64,000 bases of DNA, from positions 12,776,920 to 12,840,919 of the forward strand of contig NC_051129.1 in the NCBI RefSeq assembly GCF_014839805.1. Reading direction: 5' to 3'. Below the pieces are notes generated by a model that was given only the letters and a program-made list of their open reading frames with translations, did not search any database and was not told where the DNA came from. This document shows, piece by piece, positions 37,001 to 52,000 of this stretch (positions are counted from its first letter, which is position 1; the number at the start of each line of letters is the position of its first letter). The position numbers were made by a program, and so were the translations under genes. This DNA comes from Manduca sexta. Lineage: Eukaryota > Arthropoda > Insecta > Lepidoptera > Sphingidae.

Positions 37001-40000
37001 TCACCTGGGGCTACAGATATCATTTATCACTTGACATTCGCAGAGTTCTATTGTACTCTTGAGAGTGGACTATAATGCGCTTTTTCATATTTTTGCAGCA
37101 TCAGCTAGTAATGCTTCAAAGAAAATTATAATATACATTACGTTTATTTCTACTTTCGGATTTAATTCAACGGAGCAAAAAAATTCTAAAATATAAATTT
37201 ATTTGCATGGCCTAATTATGGGGCATGGTCTTAATTTTCTTAATGGAAGACTAAAGTTCTTTCCGTCTTTGCCTAAAATGCTTGAAAAGTTTTAATTGAG
37301 ATATTATTCAAAATCTATGCTTATATTTCTTACTCCTATAGTTACGAAACTAAATCTCTACAGAAGGAAGCCTCCAAATTCTATCTTATTCGTTGCTGTG
37401 ACACCTTTGAAAAGATGTATTATGTCATATCTAGATTAGAATGGCAGCAGAAAGATTGTTCCTTACCTTGGGCGGCACGATCAGGTAGGTCTCCACTTTA
37501 TGATCCGCTAGGTACCCTTCTCTGGACGCTCCGTCCCCTGGTTCCACTTCAAATCTGCCGCCGAGTTGAAGCATCGTTGCTTTTGTGATGTGCACCCGTC
37601 TGAAGAGAAAGATAGAACTCTAAAACTGGTTAAAAACCAATTTAGTAGTAGGTTACAGAGCTGATGGATGATTGTAAATTACATAGCCAATTTGACCTAG
37701 TCTAAATAAGACCAGCATCGCATTGGTTGACACTTTAATTAGAACATATTATATTGGCACCAGCTCTAATAACAAAACAAAATATTCGGGACAAATTTGA
37801 AAAAAAAATATAAATCCAGACGCCGAAAAGCAAATGTCGTTTATGTTTTAGATGTTTTATAATTTGAATTATTTATCAACAAAAAATATATTGTATGCGA
37901 CGATTTTATCGAAGGTTCTTCTCCAAATCCACTCAAAAACTGTTTTAAATTTCCATGAACCGATCTTTTAAATCATAAACAATTGGCTCAAGCTTCGACT
38001 AAACTTTGAACAAATCGAATTAACAAAATACAAAGAGGAAAGCTGTATTAATTATCATAAATTTAAAATTCGCGTAAAAAAACAATGTTAGCAGATAAAA
38101 AGATGTTTGTAAAACTCGTTTCGTTTGCTTTCGTCTATGTTCAAAGGGAATGTTTTCGTTCCAGTTTCTTTTATTCCGTCATTTCTTATTTGTTTCGCAT
38201 ATTCGTTGGCATTAAACAATACATTCGAATGAGTAGATCATTAGCTGGATAAAGATAACATCAGCCCAAAGGTTCATAAACAAGCAGATAGATCATTATC
38301 ATCATCATCATCAGCCTTTGGAAGTCCACTGCCGAACATATGCCTCCTCTAAATATTTCCAGACCATCTGTCAAAAGCGGCCTGCGTCCAGCGAGCTCCT
38401 GCGACTATTAACAGGTCTTTTTCACTTTAAAGATGGGCATCCAAGCAAGCAGTTCATCTGATTGTAAACGACTAGCATTACCCATAAAAACGTACAATAA
38501 TTCGTAAGTACGTTCCAAAACAAAGAAAAACTCTAAATCATAAACGTAAATTCTATTTATCTTACCCGGCGATTCCACCAGATTCCATATGGTTGGCCAG
38601 CGTGACGTCATCGCTCCAAACGTCGAACTGCCATTTTCGAAGACCGAGCACACCGCAAAGGACGTTGCCGGTGTGGATCCCGATCCTCATGTCCACGTTG
38701 AAGCCTGTTGCTTCCCGAACGAACCTGGGTGAGGAACCAAAATAAATAAATATATCCTGCAGTTACATCATATAACTCTATATAAAATATATAGATCTTG
38801 TGCCTTATCAATTAGAAAAGGTTACCTAAAAACCAGATCGGAGTAAAATACTATCAAATATTGTATTAGTTCAAAAATCGGACTCGAGCTCACCTTTTAA
38901 TAGACGTCATTATATTGACATCTGCTTTATGAAACTGTGAATTTTCAGGTAGCGTAATGTTATTATCTAACTTGAGATAGAATTAATATACAAGAGTGCG
39001 TCATGGAAAGACTTTATCTATTTATATCATGAACTAAGTCTACGAGCATCCTAGCAAAAGTTGTAAGGCACTAATGGATATCTTGACAATAATGACTAGC
39101 AAAACTCTAAGCGCTTCTCGAGATATATTTACATAATTCGAGTCTTACGTATTTGCTACGAAGAAGTCATCAATCATTTAGTCTAAAGCTTCCATGTAAT
39201 CTTTAAACCTTAATGTAGTTGTGTATTGGTGGTAGGTCTCTCATATGTGAAAGTCTGCCTGGGTCTATTTCTACCGCCAAGCAACAGTGTGTAGTCAATA
39301 TTGTGTTCCGTTTTGCCAGTGTAACTACTGGATATAATAAGACTTAACATCTCATGCCTTAGGATGGCGAGCGTAGTGGGATACCAAACAATACGTTGTA
39401 ATTTAAGGTGTTGGATGGTGTTTCTACTGTTTATGGGCGGTCTTATAGCTTACCATCAGCCAAACGGCAAGCTCGTCTGGTCATTCAAAACAATAAAAAA
39501 GTTAAAATAGAGTACAAGACTTAATTTGTGTCAAGGCAAAGAAAACTACTGCTATTATTTAGATTTATGTAAAGCTGGTTTCAATGCTGAAAGCTGGGCG
39601 AGCATAATGATTTCTTATGTTGAGGCGAATGTTAGACATCGAAGTAAAAGTATTTTCCGATTTTATCGCGGTCTTTAATATTATTATTTTCTCTTGACGT
39701 TTCGAAGACTTTGCAGCCATCATGGGGCGGACTGATTTATTGGTCGTCAGAAAAGTTAACGTAACAATATCTACCTACATTTTACAATTATACAACTTTT
39801 AAAATTAAAAAGGAAATCTAGGCTATGTTTGCAGGTCATGTTTGATAGTTTCTCTGCAATTAAAAAATGTATTATAAACTAATTTTATATTTTATTTATA
39901 CTGATCTGGTGTCATTAACTTTCAAGACCTAACGCCCATCAATACTAATGTAAGCCTGAGTTAACAGTGATGCTTCATACGCATTTTAAAGACATCGATC

Positions 40001-43000
40001 ACTGATTAAGATCACTGATTAAGATCAGTTATGTCTAAATTATCTCAATTATTAGCGAAATAGGTCTAATAAATGTGAAAAGAGATTTTTTTAATTGCTA
40101 GTAGAAATTTTGTACACAATAAAATTATTTTACTTTGACTCTCATATGAGACTAAGCGCTTCCTTTGGGAGACGTAAATAAACATCGGATGAAATTGAAC
40201 AAAATATTTTATCTATAGAAATGAAAATCCTGTATAATTTTTTATAACAAAACCAGAACATACCGTATAGCATCAATCATCTGCAGCCCCATGTTGACGC
40301 AGTTGTACGCGTGGTTGGGCCTCGACACCGGCAGTCCCGACACGCAGTAATAACAGTCTCCTAGAATCTTGATTCTCATGCACTGGTTCTCCTGAGAACA
40401 AAATAAAATCTAGATAGTGCTGCCTGAGCAATAAGATAGATTAATAAAGAAGTATTCAACGGAATCATAAATACAGAATTGTAATGTTTATAAAAATAAC
40501 TTTATTATTAAAGATAAAATTAAATGAGGAACTACATTGTCTTCATATAATTTTTTGGAAATATCATCAATAATAGGCTGGGTTATAATTCTAGAATTTC
40601 TTTTACGCGATTTGAGTAAGCAAAACAAGCTTGGCGAAAAGGCAGCAAATGACCATCTACATATGTTTTACTAACCACCAATTATTCCATTATATATAAA
40701 ATTACGAACCACCCAATTTTCGAACTATCAAATTTTTCAATCGATTTGTCCGTCTCATCATTAATATAATGTAATTCATTTAACAATAACAGAATAACAA
40801 TGGAGCATTTCACACTAATTAAAGTACCTTTAATTATGCTAATGAAGTTGGCTACAAATGTTTTATGTAAACTGGTGAGTTGTGGTGCAAACTACAACAC
40901 AAACAAACACTACTAGAGTGTTTGTGAGACAACAATCCGCGAAAATTATATTTGTAAACCTTAATTACATTTTAAACTTAGTTCTTTACTGTTCTCTAAT
41001 TCAAAGTATAAATTGCGATTAATTCTTTTACTGAAGCCAGAATTTGTGGATTCCGACACTTCAAATTACTTTCCTTGTTAACCACAAAGCAAACAAACAT
41101 AAATTCAATCTTATATCCAAAGGGGTAGGCGAAAGTGCGACCAGAGTACCCTCTTTACTACATATGTGTTCGACCATACAATTCAAACATAGTAAGTATT
41201 ACAAACGTAAAAAACCCAATATACAACAGGAATTGTCAGTTTTCCATTTATATTTCAATATCACGGCGACCACGACTAACCCATATTGAATTTAGTTAAT
41301 TGGAGCTGCTCGCGCACAAAACACAATCATTCCTGCGGCTGAATACATGTTTCGTATCAATTTCAATTAAACCAGTGGTTATTAGTTGCGGTTTGTTTCT
41401 AACTTTTGCTCGCCTCTGTGAGTTTTTCAAGGTTTATACTTTATACAACTTTATACCTTAATTCATAATAAAATGTAGCGTAAGTCACTCAGTGTCTGTT
41501 GATTGCTAGAATCTTATCGGTTTAGTAATTTCAGATGTTACTCACCTACATACAAACTTAGAAAACATTATATTATATCCACCTTAATATAGTGTTGTGA
41601 AAGGTAATAGTACCAACATTGCTTTCCAAACTGGTAGTAAAGTAACAAGTTCCTGAATCTGAAGAATGTTTAGATTCAGTAAGTACATACGATTCATAAT
41701 TGTAACTTTTTTCATTTTCTGTTTCCACTACTGTCCTATCCACTACGCACTCGTTTTTTGAGTCCATAATACATTCCCCATCACATCGCATACAAACGTG
41801 CAATAAACTCCTACAAGGTGGACAGACGATCTCGTTAAGGTCGAAGGAACCTACTAGATGCAGGCCGCTTCTAACAGGTTAGTTACGAATCATCATTCAA
41901 AGCAATAACATAAAAAAAAAGTCCACAAACACACCACATACAACACTAGAACATTCCATTTAATCAAACTAATAAATAACTCATTGTCTAATCTATTTCA
42001 CAGATCGCATTAATCAATGTAATTTCCCTTGCGATATTGGACTAGAATGTTATCCTTAGGGAAAGACGTTAAGGTTTTTTTATTTAGTAGTAGTTATTCA
42101 GCCGAATAGCGAATTTCGGAAAGTCATTTTTTGGGAATCGATGTACTCAAAGACGACTCGATAAAATTTGCAGGAACACGCTAAATGCAGACCGCTTTTG
42201 ATAGGTCCGTCTGGAAATCATTAGGACCTTTCTTCAGCAGTAGTCTTTCTGAGGTTGATGGTATTTGTCCTCTCCCTTCCTAATCCCAATTTTTTCCTTT
42301 GAGATCTACATCAATGATCAATTTTGTATTAAACTTCTACAATAACCTTTCTATTAAGCATTCACACTTCACTGGTTGGTTCTGGTTATTAAAATCGAAA
42401 GTTAATGAAAGTAACTCAATATTGCTTCCAGTCTATTATCAGATTGATATTGTAGGGCGAATTCAATTATTCAGGAGTAGTTTCGAAAGCTTCAATGGGT
42501 TTATATTTCATTTGAAACAAGCCTTTCCTCTTCAATTTTATGTTGACTTTTAATATAATTAATTGAATCAGTGAGATAACGTTTTGTGATGTTTATTATT
42601 TTAACGTTATCTACAATGCGATTTTTTTACTTAGGGTCTATTCACACGTACAACCACTACACCACATCGCAGCGACCACTTGTGATTACGCCGCGCCGTG
42701 GTAGCAATGTGGTTGATATCGTCTACACGGTCGAATTCGATTGTAGAATGTAGTCCACGTGAAATGTAATATTAATTTTCATACAAATTTTATAATGGTA
42801 GGTATCTGCAACACAATGTAACCACGTTTTGTCGCTGAGATGTGACGGGTTATATAGCGGGTAGATAGAAGCCCTATATTCCAGTGTGGAGTTGACACCA
42901 CTTTTAACAAATATTGTTAAAACGAACTGCCTGTGTGATGTCGACCCTATCTAAAAAAACATGTTGAAGAAAATCCACACAAAAAGTCTTGCCTTATTTA

Positions 43001-46000
43001 GGAATTGAACTGAAGGCCTCACAATTTATCTCAATAAATTACATAACTAGTAGACGCGATAGATTACACGAAATATAAAAGAAACAAGTAGGTAGATAGA
43101 TATACAAGGTTCTATATTAATTTTTGGTTATGTTGGTTTGGTTTGGTTGGGAAAGGACATTGTTCTGTGCCCATACATAATTCGCCCTGGAACCAACAGC
43201 AATGGAAAAATGTTTGTAATATTTAGAATCATTAATAAATTCTCATGACATATTATTTATGAAACGGACAAGCTGGGATATCGCATCAATCCAAAAAAAC
43301 GATGAGATTTTGAGGTTATAATTGAATGTAAACATTGAAAGCTTTTCAATGTTCAAGGTAGATTTATAGTCCTATCATTTACGCTTTAAATATGCTTTTT
43401 ATTGATATAAGTACCTATCTTATATATATAAGCCCTAAAAATTCATCACTATGTAGGTATCTGATTATTTTTTACTTAAATCAGGCTATTTTAAGACTTG
43501 ATTCATGTAATTTTTTATAAGTAAAAAGGTACTTAATTATGTAGTTATAGTATTTACATCCCCTAAGAGTACCCTTCAGATTTTATGTATTTTCTATATA
43601 TACGTACGTCGTACGTATTCCCCGAAGAGACAGATAGGGGCGCACTGTTGAGCATTCACGCTTCATCAGAAGCATGGCATATTTTACACACTTTTGGTAG
43701 ACCCTTAGGGCGTGTAGGATTAAATTAAACAAATAAAAAAATATTTTTAGTTCATATTATTTATTTCGTCATCACCTACATTGTTTTATAAAATATTATC
43801 TGAGTATTGTGCAGGAGGGTTGTTGTTATGGTATTATTTATCAATTCAGTTTTGCCAATCACAATCACCGAGTCCAGAGTTCCAACATTCTATTACAGAG
43901 CACGCAGCTTCTACTAACATTGTTACAGCTAAAGTATGTATAGATTCTTGGGCCGTGGTCCAACATGCTGTACATATAAGATCAAGGGCTACAACCTGAA
44001 AAAAAAAAAAAAAAAACAAAAAAAGCACATTATGCTCAAATTAGAATGGCAATATATTAATATTGTGTCACACGGAAAGCAGATTTATGTATTCAAATCT
44101 TCCAGCTGAATTAAATGTAAGAAATCTTCAAGCATATGACACACATTTTTTAATCAACAATATACTTGCTAGTTTGCTCTTAAGTTGCCACAGCCACATG
44201 CTAAAGTGTGTAGTAGGTAGTATACAGACTCTGTTCGCTGTCTCCACGCAGTTACCAAGAACAGGAACTGAGGAGCGAACTAAAAGTTTGGCGGCAGTTA
44301 AACTTGTACGATTAAAGAAAAATGTGCTTACCAAACGAGGCGCTGTCCATTGTTGTATACAATGGCGAATCTGCTCGTTCTCCAACATCATGGACCCGCC
44401 AGCAGAGCCACAATTGATGAAAAAAGCAATTTCCATTCCGTATCCGTTATCAATGCCAGGTAAATTGTTACATCAGTTCACAAAGTCCAGAAATCACAGC
44501 CAGTGTATATCGATATCGTAATCAATCGCACAGAGTCTTTATAATAGTCGAATCGTCAATGATATCGTGAGAGTCAGAGAATTATAATATATTATATGGA
44601 AAGTGAGAGTCTAGTTTATTTGTCTCTGATGAGTGAAGTGTGAGTGACATTAAATTGAATTGAAAAATGAAGTAAGAATTAGGGATACTACTCGATTAGA
44701 TTCTGGATCGATTATATCGATCATTTATACAAAAATCGATTTTATTCAACATAGGGTTATTTTTATTCGGAAAAATATTTAGCGGGACCCTTATCCCAGA
44801 AAATTTTTCACACGGGCGGATCCGATAGTAATTTAATGTGGAGAGAGTTTGAGGCCCCCGGATGAAGGGAGAGAGAAGAACGGTATTTTTTATATGTATA
44901 ATTCATAAATATAATGTACGACAGAAAAATAAATGTTTGCATAATATATGATGCTCTACTATCTGTACGAAGCCAGGGCGGATCGCTAATATAGAATCTA
45001 AATAAACAAAGTAAATCAATATGAATTAAAAACTAAAAAAAAAAACTTATTTCATAGACGACTTGATCTATAATCAATTTAGTCCTAAAACTAACTACTT
45101 ATTTATTTGAGACGCATCCACTGCTCGATTAAATATTATTATAATAATTAAAGAACATATCGCCTCACAAATCGTATATATTAAAATGTTTCAATAATTA
45201 ATTATCGGTAATTAGATTTATCGTTTTGTCAAACCGGTACATCTCTATACACAATTAGTTGTAAACATGTCAGCCACTTTGACTTTAAGTCGTTACAATA
45301 CTTTTATATATTCATTTTGGATGTAGCAGCTTGTCCGTTTTATACACATATTTGCAAATAATATTAAAGAATACATAAATAATTATGGTGCTAGTCACAC
45401 CTTTGTTGGTTCTGGGGCCGTTTTCGACAATGTCCTTTGTTTTGGTTGGGAAAAAGAGGGTAAAAATTTTCATATGGGTAAAAACTGGAAATTGAAGTAA
45501 AACTATTTTACTATTTTATTTATATCTAATCGCCGTTACTTATATAGTTATTTTCTCCCGATGTTTCGACGACTTTGCAGCCTTCACGGTCACAGCGATA
45601 TAATGTTTAAAAAATTCTTAAAAGGAATAAGTTTTCCCCGTTTTGGAACATTTTCATTAAGCTTCACTCCTATTGGTCATAGCGTGATGTGAGATTGCCT
45701 TTCTTGATACATGGCCTATTCAACACTAAAATATTTTTTCTATTCGAACCAGTAGTTCCTGAGATTAGCGCGTTCAAACAAACACTCTTCACCGTTATAT
45801 TATAAGTATAGATATATATTAGATTTTATCGAAATATATTCAAATAACTAAAATCTAACATTGCAAAGTAATATGTACGGTCAACATGATATGAGAAGTT
45901 ACCAAATGGAATTCCAAATCCGATGTTAGTCCTGCACTTGAGGTTACTCTGTAAAGTGTCTGAAAGTTTGCATACGATGTGATGGCGAATGTATTGTGGT

Positions 46001-49000
46001 CTTATGAAAACGAGTGTGTAGTGGACAGTCGTGGAGTCAGAAAAGGAAAAAGTAATAATTCTGGATTGTATATACGACCTTTTCCTCGCCGCTTCGGAGT
46101 GAAAGATTTATTTTTTTAGAGAAATATCGCGGTTTATTTGAAACTGTTATATATGTATGCATGCGTAGGCTATAGGTACATGCGTACACGCTGTGCTGAG
46201 ACGCAGCGCCAATAAATCAGCGTGCTAGTAACTGGCTTTTATTTCACACCTGTCCGACACAACAAAAACTATTTAAATATATTTATATAAAAAATATCTG
46301 CACGGTATCAACCCGGAAACCATAATTTTGTGCCCCATATAGCGATGAGCTCGCCCCTTATTACGATTATATGGCGAAAAGCCAGTGCTTTGGTTCCACC
46401 TCTGCCTACCCCTTGACGAATAAAGGCGTGATATTGTGTGTCTTATATATACTGTGTGTTGGTATATCTAATATATACTTCTCATCGTCAATGACAATAC
46501 CTTAGTGGTTTTTCACTATACCTCCGTACGAATGAAGGTGGCGTTACTTTATTCCGCCAAATAACTGAGGCCATTGTTTTGTACTCAAACAATATTGCTC
46601 ACTGAGAACCTTTATCGCTATTGAAATAACTTATTATGTAATACTATATAGGTCTAACATATACAAATAGCATCACGCTATTTTATTGTTCTAGGTATAT
46701 TCATTCTCCTGTCTCCTTAACTAATCCTACATAAGAGACTACTACCTCAAAAGCAGAGAAATAGCATTAAAACAGTTAGAAAATAAAAATCAAAGTAATC
46801 CCGCGAATCTAGGGAGAAATTAAAAAACTCGACACAAAAACAGCAATTAACTATCTTTTAAAAAGGCTTAAGTCTTTAGCGAGTAATTCTGTTAATTAAA
46901 AATTGTTTTTCTTTAAACAAAGGCTTTAGATCAAGACGGAACGTGTTTTAAGCGTCCGTAACGGACATAAACTAATCCTTCTTGTTGTCGGATTGTTGGA
47001 AAAACATTATCAAACTTGATAAAATGCTTTTTTATTTTTTTTTTGTATCGAATCTTGTATACCTATTTTACACAAGAACGTTTGTCAAATTAAGGGAATC
47101 TTCACATCTATATGCTCCAGATGATAAAAAATAAATTGTAGAAAACACTTTACCGAATATTATCACTATTAAATTTAGAATTATGATAATTTGTTCTAGC
47201 CTATGTTGTTATTTAAATATTACCAAATAATCATTTTTTGTCGCAACGCATAATTTGCAAGGCCATAGACGCGCCCCCTATCACATCATGGGACGAAATA
47301 CATTTGACGAAAAGTGGGTGCCCTGGTTGCACCTCTGCATACCCCTTCGGGGATAAATGCGTGATGTTGTGTGTGTAAGTATACTAATGTGGAGAGGCCG
47401 GATAGTGTTTGCAGTAGATAAATATTTGTAATATGTTGAAGGTTCAGATGTTTTAAATCAAACATGTCTTACTCATTCAAAGTAATTTATTTGAATGCCA
47501 TAAAACTTATTAATTCAAAAATCAATAACTAGCCTAATTGCGTAACACCTAATTATAAGTTGCAATTATTATTGCTAAGGGAAATTCATAAATTCAGATT
47601 ACATCATATTACATATTAAACGGTATTACCCAAACGGACTCCCACGTACGATTACTGAAAAATACTTTTTATTACAATGTGCAGAGGATTTAATCTACCC
47701 GATAATAGGATTGCGGCGGAATGAAATCCAGTCTACGCTGTGAACAGTGAAAATAAAACACTAACCCTGTTTACTCGGAACTTAACGAGTCACTTAACGG
47801 TTTATTGCAATCTCGAGAAGACTTCTGTTATTTATTTATTTATATCGGACAAGTTCGGGGCGGAGTTTTATTTCTGCAATTAATTAATGTTTAAGTATTT
47901 TATCCCCTGTGTGGGCATTTTCCTGTCTAAATCGATTTTCCATATACTATTTTTATATTTATCAGGTTTTTAGAATCTTTTTCTGAAATACTATATGACA
48001 TCTTAAGATTTGGTCTATTAATTTCCAAACTTTCGATAAGGCCTGAGGAAAGCAATGAGCAGAAATTAGTATACGTAATTCATATAAATAACACTTTCAA
48101 ATACTGAACATGGCTCGTATTTGCACAGAAACCAAACTAAACGTATTACGAATGCACTAAGGGTCTAGCCAAAAGTGTAGTCTAGACCTAATCTGAAACT
48201 AACGTAGCGTCGTAACTCGCATCTGAAATTCAAATTTTCGATAACAACGCTTGAACGTACCAAGTTGGGGACTCTGCTCCAGTAATAGAAATTTAGTAAC
48301 ATTAGTGATTGTAGTTTCAAGAACTTATAATGTGTGTACAACCAAAATTACAATGCGTCATCACGTAACACACATATACAGACAAAGAGGGAGAGAGAGA
48401 GAGAGAGAGGGAAATTATATAATTTTCATTAAAAATCTGATTCATTATAAAACTATAAGTTTGATTGCAACATAATTAGACTAAAAATTATTTTGATTCT
48501 GAAAAATATTTTACTAATAGGAAGGTACATAATATATCATCCATCATGCTCTATCATATTTTATTTCAGAAACGAACTTTTTTGCGAGCGGCGCTATAAG
48601 CAGAAACTTGTGCTTTATTTATATATAGAAATGTAATAAATACAAAGGTATGTTTCTATCCAAAAGATTTCAATACAATATTTTAAATTTTTCTTAAAAC
48701 TAGTATCTTCTAAACTCTAAATACAGAGTACAAAGCCAATTTGGCGCAACCAGTTTCTCCGATACAGTAAAAGGTAAACTTCCAGATTGATGTTGGTGGA
48801 TATTAGTTTTCTTGAAGATTGCTAGTCTTGCGAGATTGCAAGGCAGAAAGATCCGACATATACTAATGAGTTCTTGTTAATTCACATAATTAACTTTACA
48901 AGAGAAACATTGCAATCTACACCGTCATTGTTTAGTGCAGTGTTTGTAGTTATTTCTACAAGAATTTTGTTATAAAATTGGTAGAATTAATCTTATAAAA

Positions 49001-52000
49001 CATGTAAACTCGACGGTTTTAATGGCGCAATTGTCATCGCTCTGAGGTCTTGAGTTTAAAACCCACGTCAGATAAAGTGATATTTGGTTTTTCTGTCAAT
49101 ATCCGGAGTCTGGAAAATATAACAGATATGGCGATAGGATTGTCTTCAATTTCAGCATGGGACAAAACACACAGGGAAAAGTGGGTGCTATGGTCGTACC
49201 TTTACTTGCCTCTTCGGAGATAAAGGCATGATGTGTATGGTGCGTTATGTGTGTGTGTGTGTGTATTTGTATAAAGTCTAAAGTGGTACACATACGACAT
49301 ATTTTTCTACAGAACCATTAAGTGGTAGATCTCTCGTAAGCCGCTGGGTAGAATGCTATTTGTGCTGCCAAGCAACATTGTAAACAAGTAAAAACTAGCG
49401 CGGTTGTGTTACAATTCGAAGGACACTAGCCAGTACAATTATTAAGCATCATTAAACCTAACACGTAATGTCTCAGAGTGATTTAAAGACACTGTATGAC
49501 AAATATTGGCATGTACAAAGAAAAAAAATACTCATCAATTTCATTCATTATAATTGTTATATTAAAGAATGTAATACAATAATTTACACAAACATTGTAT
49601 AGGTGAGTTGTGCGAAGAGCGGATCACGGGTTAGTTTTGCTCCAATATTGCTGCTAAACTAACAAAAACTAATTTACAGCAATTTTCAATAAACGATCTC
49701 AATCTCAATCTTCAATCCGATTCCAAGAATGAACTTATCGATAACTCATTTGTACGCATGTCAAAAAGACCTTATTCTGATTGGTCCATTTTTGAAATCG
49801 GAAAAGGGGATGAGATCATTCATTGAAAATGGCGCTTAGTTGCAAATTGTAATAAGAACATTATCACAATTATACGTTTTATCCAGTTCGTATTAGGAAA
49901 CGTTGTCAATTGAATAAATGGTATAACCCAACGATCCGACCTTACCTTAACTGACCTTGCCTAAACTTATGACCTCATTCCAAGAATATCACGCAAGTCC
50001 ATGATGTCACTTCGCGACCTGTAGTTAGTGCCTGACGGACATTGGCATCTGCAGTATTCCTCGTAGCCGGAGAATCCGAAGTCGCTCTCTCTTCTACACC
50101 CAGGGGCGATTGCTTCACAGCATTTGTAGCACGAATAAAAACCGGTGCAACGCATAACCCTTACGTCATCAGCACTCACTATCACTGCCAGGAGGAGAGT
50201 AAGAAAGATGATCATCGACATCTTGACTGTGGCTTGCTATTGTTCGTTTTGATACCAGTGTATCTCCAGCAGTGGTTTTATACTGTACTGTTATCAGAGT
50301 TTATGGAAAATCCGACGCAACTGGTCTCACTTCCCTAATTTGATATTGTGACGCATCGTTATGTGCCTATAGTATATTTACTGGTTTGTTCTATAATTAG
50401 AAACAATTATCTGGATCACTTATCTGTTGGTTTTGAAGTTATTTTCTAGGTTATTGAGATATAAATAAAATTATTTATATTATAGTATCTTTTTTCAGTT
50501 TAGTTATTTATTTCTAATTTTTATTTCGAAAAATCTCCGGTATATAATCAGCTCGTTGTATAAAGTGTCATACTACAAGTCCATCTAATCTGGAAGAGGT
50601 CACTTTTTAGCTATAAGACCGCCTATTTCAGCACGTATTTTGTAGAAATATTATAATCGCATTCATTTTGCTGTATGTGATTACAATAATGTGTTTTTAT
50701 TCATTCAATTTTATTCCGTGCAAGCCATAACAACGTAATTCTTGTATTCAATTGCTCGAAGTTTTCAGTTGTTCATACATGTTTTGTAAAAGTGTTGAGA
50801 CCAAAAAAAATAATTTTGAAAGTATTTATACCGAAGGTATAAAAATTATGCATTTTTTTAACATTACAACTTAATCATGTAATTAAATTATAGATTTCCT
50901 GTGTCTATTTAATATTTATGAAAAAATATTTAGATGACACGAGGAACATGTAATATAACGTAAAAAAAATTTTTTTGCAAATAAAAATAACAGCAAGGAA
51001 AACCGGGATTTTTGGAGCAACTATTCGTTATTCATCGATGACTTTTGGCACAAATTTTAGCAGTCAAGACGTATACATGATATTATTTATTACCGTAACA
51101 TCAAAATCACCCTGTATCGAGAACTTGTTGACACAAGCGTGCCAAACACTGTAGCTAATAATTAACTACATGATAAACTTTAACCTAAACTGATTAACGT
51201 TCCCAATTTGTAAAAACCCGTGCTGTCATGTCCGGTCATTATATTGAAGTAATTTTTAATGCACTATCGCAAAATAATAAGACTGAGTAATCTTGTTAAA
51301 AACAAATACAACCATGCGACCTCATCAACAGTAATCTTTATATTTCAGTATATTTACATAAAACCGTAATGCACTAGTAACCTAAACCTTGCTCAAGAAT
51401 TGCACTATCATTTTGTAAAAACCATACAAAAATCCGTGCAGTAGATTTGGAGAAAATCGATCACATACAGACTGACAGCTTTTTATATTATGTATAGATA
51501 AATGAGCACAATCTTGTGCGTTTGCTAGAGGCTCTGCCTATGTTGTGTTCATACCCGAGAAAAAAACGCCAGTAGCAAACAGCAATAATGAAATAGTTAT
51601 CAAAAATAAATCGGACAATTGCGAGTTGGACTCCCGCACCGTAGGTTCCGTACAAACTTATAGTTAAGGTATTTAATTACAATTTTTATTTTCCTCCGAC
51701 GATTCGAAGACGTGTATAATTCTAAAATGTAGGTACATATTGCAGTTTTGACTTTTCGGACGAATAACACCTCAGCCTAGTGACCATGGAAGCGGTAGCC
51801 TTCGAAACGAAATACCCGAGCGTTTGATATAAATTTCAACTTGATACTTCTATGCATTCCTGAGAATGCGATCTTGACTTGACGGACTACAAAGTGATCC
51901 TACAAAGGTCCTTGTCGAGTTACATCACCCTAAAAATCGGTGTAGTACTATAGACTGGCGCGTACAAACAAAAAACGAACAAACTATTCAACATTAGATA

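Larger units (their letters stand above)
29587..37466 (-). other. Cyclase intron 4 (7.9 kb), repeats and a CpG-rich spot
   Basis: Separates C1a from C1b. Holds a G fragment (31405), LINE remnants (31715, 33355), a LINE tail with target duplication (32137), family F (32445), family A (35961) and a CpG-rich block (36285). The stretches 29587-31400, 33540-35960 and 36360-37466 show nothing I can call; some open frames up to ~105 codons there lack support. Confidence 0.55.
38725..40263 (-). other. Cyclase intron 2 with A and H repeats
   Basis: Family A at 39225-39500 and family H at 39655-39740. A short direct repeat (GATCACTGATTAAGATCACT) lies near 39995-40020. Otherwise nothing. Confidence 0.6.

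Noticed and set aside
43781..44000. Plus-strand processed retrogene ending in the A18 run at 43999
   Set aside because: No target duplication was found and the plus frame is not protein-like. The run fits better as the pyrimidine tract of a minus-strand acceptor. Kept as the main alternative for the nested gene.
44063..44521. 152-codon plus-strand frame, the longest in the window
   Set aside because: It overlaps the minus-strand nested gene, has no recognisable content, and its openness mirrors the opposite strand. The minus strand has splice sites, promoter motif and poly(A) signal.
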